The notes under the pieces are model-generated. The model was not told the origin of the DNA. It did no database searches and saw nothing but the letters and a program-made list of their open reading frames with translations. Shown piece by piece: positions 40,908 through 41,682 of a stretch of 41,682 nt of DNA (within the stretch, counting starts at the first letter, position 1; every line of letters begins with the position of its first letter). Position numbers and translations under genes: made by a program. Source of the DNA: Microcella sp. (GTDB lineage Bacteria; Actinomycetota; Actinomycetes; Actinomycetales; Microbacteriaceae); NCBI RefSeq assembly GCF_030645145.1, contig NZ_JAUSMI010000013.1, positions 1-41,682 on the forward strand. The letters are read 5' to 3'.

Positions 40908-41520
40908 GTCGGTCGAGAGCGCCGCTCCCGGGCGCGCCGTGCTCGAGCCGCTCGCACGCGAGGCGCTCGGCGAGATCACGAACCCTAAGCACGTCGGCGC
41001 GCTGCGCGACGTGACGATCGCCGATGACGTCGCGACCGTGCGCTTCTCGACGACGCAAGGCGGCTACCCCGGCTGGGCGTGGACGGTCAGCATCGCCGTC
41101 AACCCCGGCATGGAGCCCGCCATCCTCGAGACCGAGCTCATGCCCGGCGACGGCGCGCTCGTCGCGCCCGACTGGGTGCCGTGGGCCGACCGGCTCGAGG
41201 ACTACCTCGCGCAGCAGGCCGAGGCCGGCTCCGGCGACGACGCCGACGACGAGGCGGACGACGACGACGAGCACGACGATGACGACCACGAGCTCGACGA
41301 CGACGTCGACGGGGTCGACATCGACCTGCACGCGGACGACGTCGACGACGACGACGACGAGGATGAAGACCTCGACGACGACGACGAGGACATCGACGAC
41401 GGCGACCTCGATGACGAGGACGACGACGATGACGACGACCTCGATGACGAGGACGACGACGACGCCGATGAGGACGACATCGACGAGGAGTCCGACGAGG
41501 ACGACGACTCGGGCCTCTGA
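40900..41520 (+). CDS. DUF3027 protein with acidic Asp/Glu tail
   Basis: A 206-residue protein. The first about 105 residues are a DUF3027 domain, with AREALGEITNPKHVGALRDV, FSTTQGGYPGWAWTVSIAV and GDGALVAPDWVPWADRLEDYL. From about residue 108 the protein is almost entirely Asp and Glu, with no basic residues apart from histidines. Such tails can mimic nucleic acid or act in metal or protein binding; here this is inference. The gene overlaps cspB by 8 bases and the same pairing occurs in other Actinobacteria. The repetitive GAC/GAG codons make this part prone to length change. An IS481 element starts 26 bp downstream. Confidence 0.87.
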   Translation: MPESVESAAPGRAVLEPLAREALGEITNPKHVGALRDVTIADDVATVRFSTTQGGYPGWAWTVSIAVNPGMEPAILETELMPGDGALVAPDWVPWADRLEDYLAQQAEAGSGDDADDEADDDDEHDDDDHELDDDVDGVDIDLHADDVDDDDDEDEDLDDDDEDIDDGDLDDEDDDDDDDLDDEDDDDADEDDIDEESDEDDDSGL

Positions 41521-41590
41521 TCCCGGTCGCCCCGCCGCCCGCTAGCTGTACTCGGCAGGGACGTTGGTGACACAACCGTTGTGAGACAGG

Positions 41591-41642
41591 GAGACCTCCT
41601 GGCTTAGTGGAGCTGTCTAGTTCTTCACTGCCAGGAGGTCTC
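41591..41642 (+). promoter_or_regulatory. Hairpin enclosing the transposase ribosome binding site
   Basis: GAGACCTCCTGGC (41591-41603) and GCCAGGAGGTCTC (41630-41642) are perfectly complementary over 13 bp with a 26-base loop. The right arm contains the AGGAGGT Shine-Dalgarno and ends directly at the GTG start, so RNA read in from outside would have the site masked. Confidence 0.75.
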
Positions 41643-41682
41643 GTGTCCCACGGTAATGCCCGCTTGAACGTGCGTGGCAGGC
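41643..41682 (+). CDS. IS481-family transposase, N-terminal fragment
   Basis: Only the first 13 codons are inside the window: a GTG start then SHGNARLNVRGR, the well-known beginning of actinobacterial IS481 transposases (SHANARLNV-type), whose N-terminus is a helix-turn-helix for binding the terminal repeats. AGGAGGT lies just before the start, inside an inverted repeat. The catalytic DDE domain would follow beyond the window edge. It is partial because the window ends here, not because of visible damage. Confidence 0.75.
   Translation, partial: MSHGNARLNVRGR

Larger units (their letters stand above)
41541..41682 (+). mobile_element. Left end of an IS481-family insertion sequence (partial)
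   Basis: GCTAGC at 41541-41546 is followed by TGTACTCGGCAGGGACGTTGGTGACA, a TGT-starting terminal sequence. IS481 is known to insert at NCTAGN and to duplicate six bases, which fits. The element then carries a leader hairpin and the start of its transposase before the window ends. The right end and the second target copy lie outside the window. Confidence 0.75.

Overview
The window is high-GC (visibly about 70%) actinobacterial chromosome. GTG starts, many leaderless genes, a DUF3263, DUF3048 and DUF3027 gene set, an actinobacterial 6C RNA and the protein families present point to Microbacteriaceae; that placement is inference. Most of it is core chromosome. Both ends are mobile DNA: an IS21-like terminus on the left and the start of an IS481-family element inserted at GCTAGC on the right. 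The piece may therefore be an assembly contig that stops at repeated IS copies.

Layout. 0.3-1.6 kb: LuxR-type response regulator overlapping thymidine kinase. 1.8-5.5 kb (minus): class A penicillin-binding protein, overlapping metallophosphoesterase and tRNA-Pro, ended by a perfect 19-bp-arm hairpin. 5.6-6.2 kb: a 51-aa protein and a RidA protein. 6.3-8.2 kb (minus): acetyl-CoA synthetase. 8.5-11.8 kb: 6C small RNA, then a compact tad pilus operon (tadA, a fused tadB/tadC-like gene, DUF4244 pilin-like protein and two TadE-like proteins). 12-18 kb: topA, tmk, holB and a secreted peptidase-type hydrolase, then tRNA-Thr. The order acs, 6C RNA, tad, topA, holB resembles the Mycobacterium tuberculosis Rv3667-Rv3644c region, with genes missing.

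18.2-21 kb holds an SGNH hydrolase, a CDF-type transporter and a DUF606/YdcZ transporter. 21-26 kb looks like a sulfur-scavenging module: a leftward metN-metI-metQ importer and an NADPH:FMN reductase, with a divergent FMN-dependent monooxygenase. All three of its promoters carry arrays of CGTCA half-sites in strict 10-bp register, and in each case the array edge lies 44-45 bp from the start codon. I consider this the most notable signal in the window.

26-32.3 kb: msrB, a GNAT, DUF2332, DUF3263 and LytR_C (VirR-like) proteins, a cold shock protein, a DUF3048 lipoprotein, and groEL under two CIRCE operators. 32.5-35.3 kb (minus): a WXG100 protein and an OmpR-type two-component system. 35.4-41.5 kb: an alpha/beta hydrolase, small membrane proteins, XPB helicase with its helicase-associated partner (minus), and a CspB-DUF3027 pair. 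Many genes show a NANNNT hexamer 6-8 nt before the start codon, which indicates widespread leaderless transcription.
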